From NCBI GenBank assembly GCA_012064415.1, contig SSNU01002984.1, positions 1 to 16,439 on the forward strand: DNA of 16,439 nucleotides, given 5' to 3'. This stretch comes from Gyrodactylus bullatarudis. Its lineage: Eukaryota; Platyhelminthes; Monogenea; Gyrodactylidea; Gyrodactylidae. A program made the translations under genes and the position numbers. This document shows positions 15,113 to 16,439 of this stretch, one piece after another. Below the pieces are notes generated by a model. It ran no database searches. It had not been told where the DNA came from and saw only the letters and a program-made list of their open reading frames with translations. Within the stretch, counting starts at the first letter, position 1. Each line of letters opens with the position of its first letter.

Positions 15113-16439
15113 CAAACCAGATAAACTTGACAATTTACTTGTTATTAATGACTATAAGCTAATCAGATCTGATAGAACACCATCCAAGGTTGGTGGTGTC
15201 TGTATCTATGTACACACATCTTTAGGTATATCCTCATTGAAGATCATCACATCACCTACTCAAAAAATCAGCTTGGATGTCTCTTTTGAAGGTCTAATTC
15301 ATAGGTTTATTTTGGTCTACAAGCCACCTGTTGGTAGTGATTACTTTATTGATGACGATACTTTGTTCTCACTCTTGTCTCCGCTTTTACCTAAGACCCC
15401 TGTGAACCTCACCATTTTAGGTGATTTTAATTTCCCCTCAACTAACCATTTGCCAGATATTCCATTTATCTTTGACTCAATTCTTAATAAATTTAATCTA
15501 AAACAGATTATTAATCTACCGACTAGGCAAGATAATATCCTGGATCTCGTCTTTACTAACTTGTTTTTCTTCATCTCAATCAAGACGATTCCGTTCTCCG
15601 ATCATAACTTGATTTTTGTTAGAACCAATCTTTGTTCGCAACATTCAAGATTTTACTCTAAAACTAAGAAAGTTGTTGACTTCAAACGTGCTAACTTTCT
15701 ATACTGGAGATATAAAGATTTTCTTTTCTTGAATAATGATTTTAATAATAATATCTTTCGCCACATAATTGTAAATTCGACACGAACTACCATAAATTAC
15801 CGTAAGATACTTACGTCTCTTGATGACTTGAACCTTATTAGCATATCCTCTATTGAAAGAATTCTATCAGAGGATCTTAAATCGTGTCCTAAGAGAGGAT
15901 GGTCTAAATTCAAGAATCTGCTAAACATTAATCGTTACTCTTTTATAGCCAACTTCACCACTCTGGATGAATTTGGCTTTCGTGAAGCTCTCAATGATTA
16001 TTTTGCTTCTATTTTTAATTCTCAGGAAGACTTAGAACTCCTCTCTCCCTCTGATTCCCCTCCAATAATTTCTTCCTTTGATTTAATTAGAATTATGAAA
16101 TCCTGTAGAGCTAGATCTCGCATCGACTCATATTTTAATTCATTTAAACTGATTGAGGCTCTCCCTGATTGTTTTCTTATTCATCTATCTGTTTTTCTTA
16201 ATAGCTGCATTGAGCAGAGCTTCATTCCTGATGAGTGGTTAGAAGTAATTATTACTCCCATCCCCAAATGCACGAAATACACAGATTTTTCTGATCTCAG
16301 GCCCATTTCATCGCTTAATATCTTCCTCTCACTGTTAGATCGTTTCCTCTCTGATTATATTCGGCAGGAAATTCCCTCTGATTTCTCAGACCATTCTCAA
16401 CATGCATTCTCACATGGAAAAGGAACCTGTTCTAATCTT
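15108..16439 (+). CDS. LINE (non-LTR retrotransposon) endonuclease-reverse transcriptase, both ends partial
   Basis: 444 codons are open to the right edge without a stop. The apurinic-type endonuclease occupies the first part: RSDRTPSKVGG at 20-30, VYKPP in the middle, GDFNFP at 105-110, LDLVFTN at 145-151, and SDH at 164-166 with the catalytic Asp and His. A linker of about 170 residues follows. The reverse-transcriptase domain then opens: FIPDEW at 372-377, TPIPK at 383-387, DLRPIS at 396-401, and SQHAFSHGKGT from 430. The YxDD catalytic motif would lie beyond the window. The 5' end is lost: similarity starts just after the usual E-T-W motif, so the N-terminal endonuclease residues including the catalytic Glu are missing. 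This is the usual result of 5' truncation during target-primed insertion. The motif style suggests a CR1/Jockey-type clade, which is inference. Confidence 0.88.

Noticed and set aside
15341..15583. Minus-strand frame of 80 codons
   Set aside because: It is the antisense shadow of the LINE endonuclease, whose motifs on the plus strand are unambiguous.
8239..16439. Alternative genetic code (TAA/TAG read as Gln, as in ciliates), suggested by the tiny intron
   Set aside because: The LINE frame uses CAA and CAG for Gln and has no in-frame TAA or TAG in 444 codons, and the transposase and polyprotein frames end at TAA and TAG in sensible places.

Overview
The window looks like a gene-poor, transposon-rich stretch of an A+T-rich eukaryotic nuclear genome, most likely an invertebrate animal. 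The evidence is the mix of mobile elements: the end of an LTR retrotransposon, a Mutator-like DNA transposon, Penelope-like (PLE) fragments, a LINE-type endonuclease/reverse transcriptase, and TTAA-flanked miniature elements. There are no bacterial-style operons, ribosome binding sites or tightly packed genes. Long open frames use the standard code. The species cannot be named from this sequence.

Layout. 1-433: C-terminal tail of an LTR-retrotransposon polyprotein followed by its 3' LTR (262-433, perfect 7-bp TGTTGTA/TACAACA ends). 434-8230: about 7.8 kb without a convincing host gene. It holds copies of a decayed dispersed repeat family (618-2368, related to 9925-9990 and 11008-11505), a near-perfect foldback with 122-bp arms (4894-5220), a 16-bp minisatellite (6786-6880) and A+T palindromes. 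8239-9486: a young Mutator-like element with ~99% identical long terminal inverted repeats built of ~60-bp subterminal units and a 10-bp target duplication; inside lies a truncated, frameshifted N-terminal piece of a MULE transposase, with a candidate 24-nt GT-AG intron. 9497-12595: more foldbacks and dispersed repeats and a possible TIR element (11783-12262). 12646-12831: the only plausible non-transposon small ORF. 12926-13282: a possible piggyBac-like miniature element. 14619-16439: a nested transposon junction. A GIY-YIG endonuclease domain (PLE 3' end, minus strand) has its C-terminal codons replaced by an 80-bp TTAA-flanked mini-element. Next to it are an oppositely oriented PLE reverse-transcriptase scrap inside a 19-bp inverted repeat and a 5'-truncated LINE whose EN-RT frame stays open to the window edge.

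The coding segments do not form a pathway. They are independent selfish elements, several inserted into or against each other. The most informative points are the MULE (subterminal repeats, tiny intron), the TTAA mini-element that rewrites the end of the PLE endonuclease frame, the PLE/LINE chimeric junction, and the foldback that could give rise to long hairpin RNA. All homology calls come from reading motifs by eye; no database search was run.
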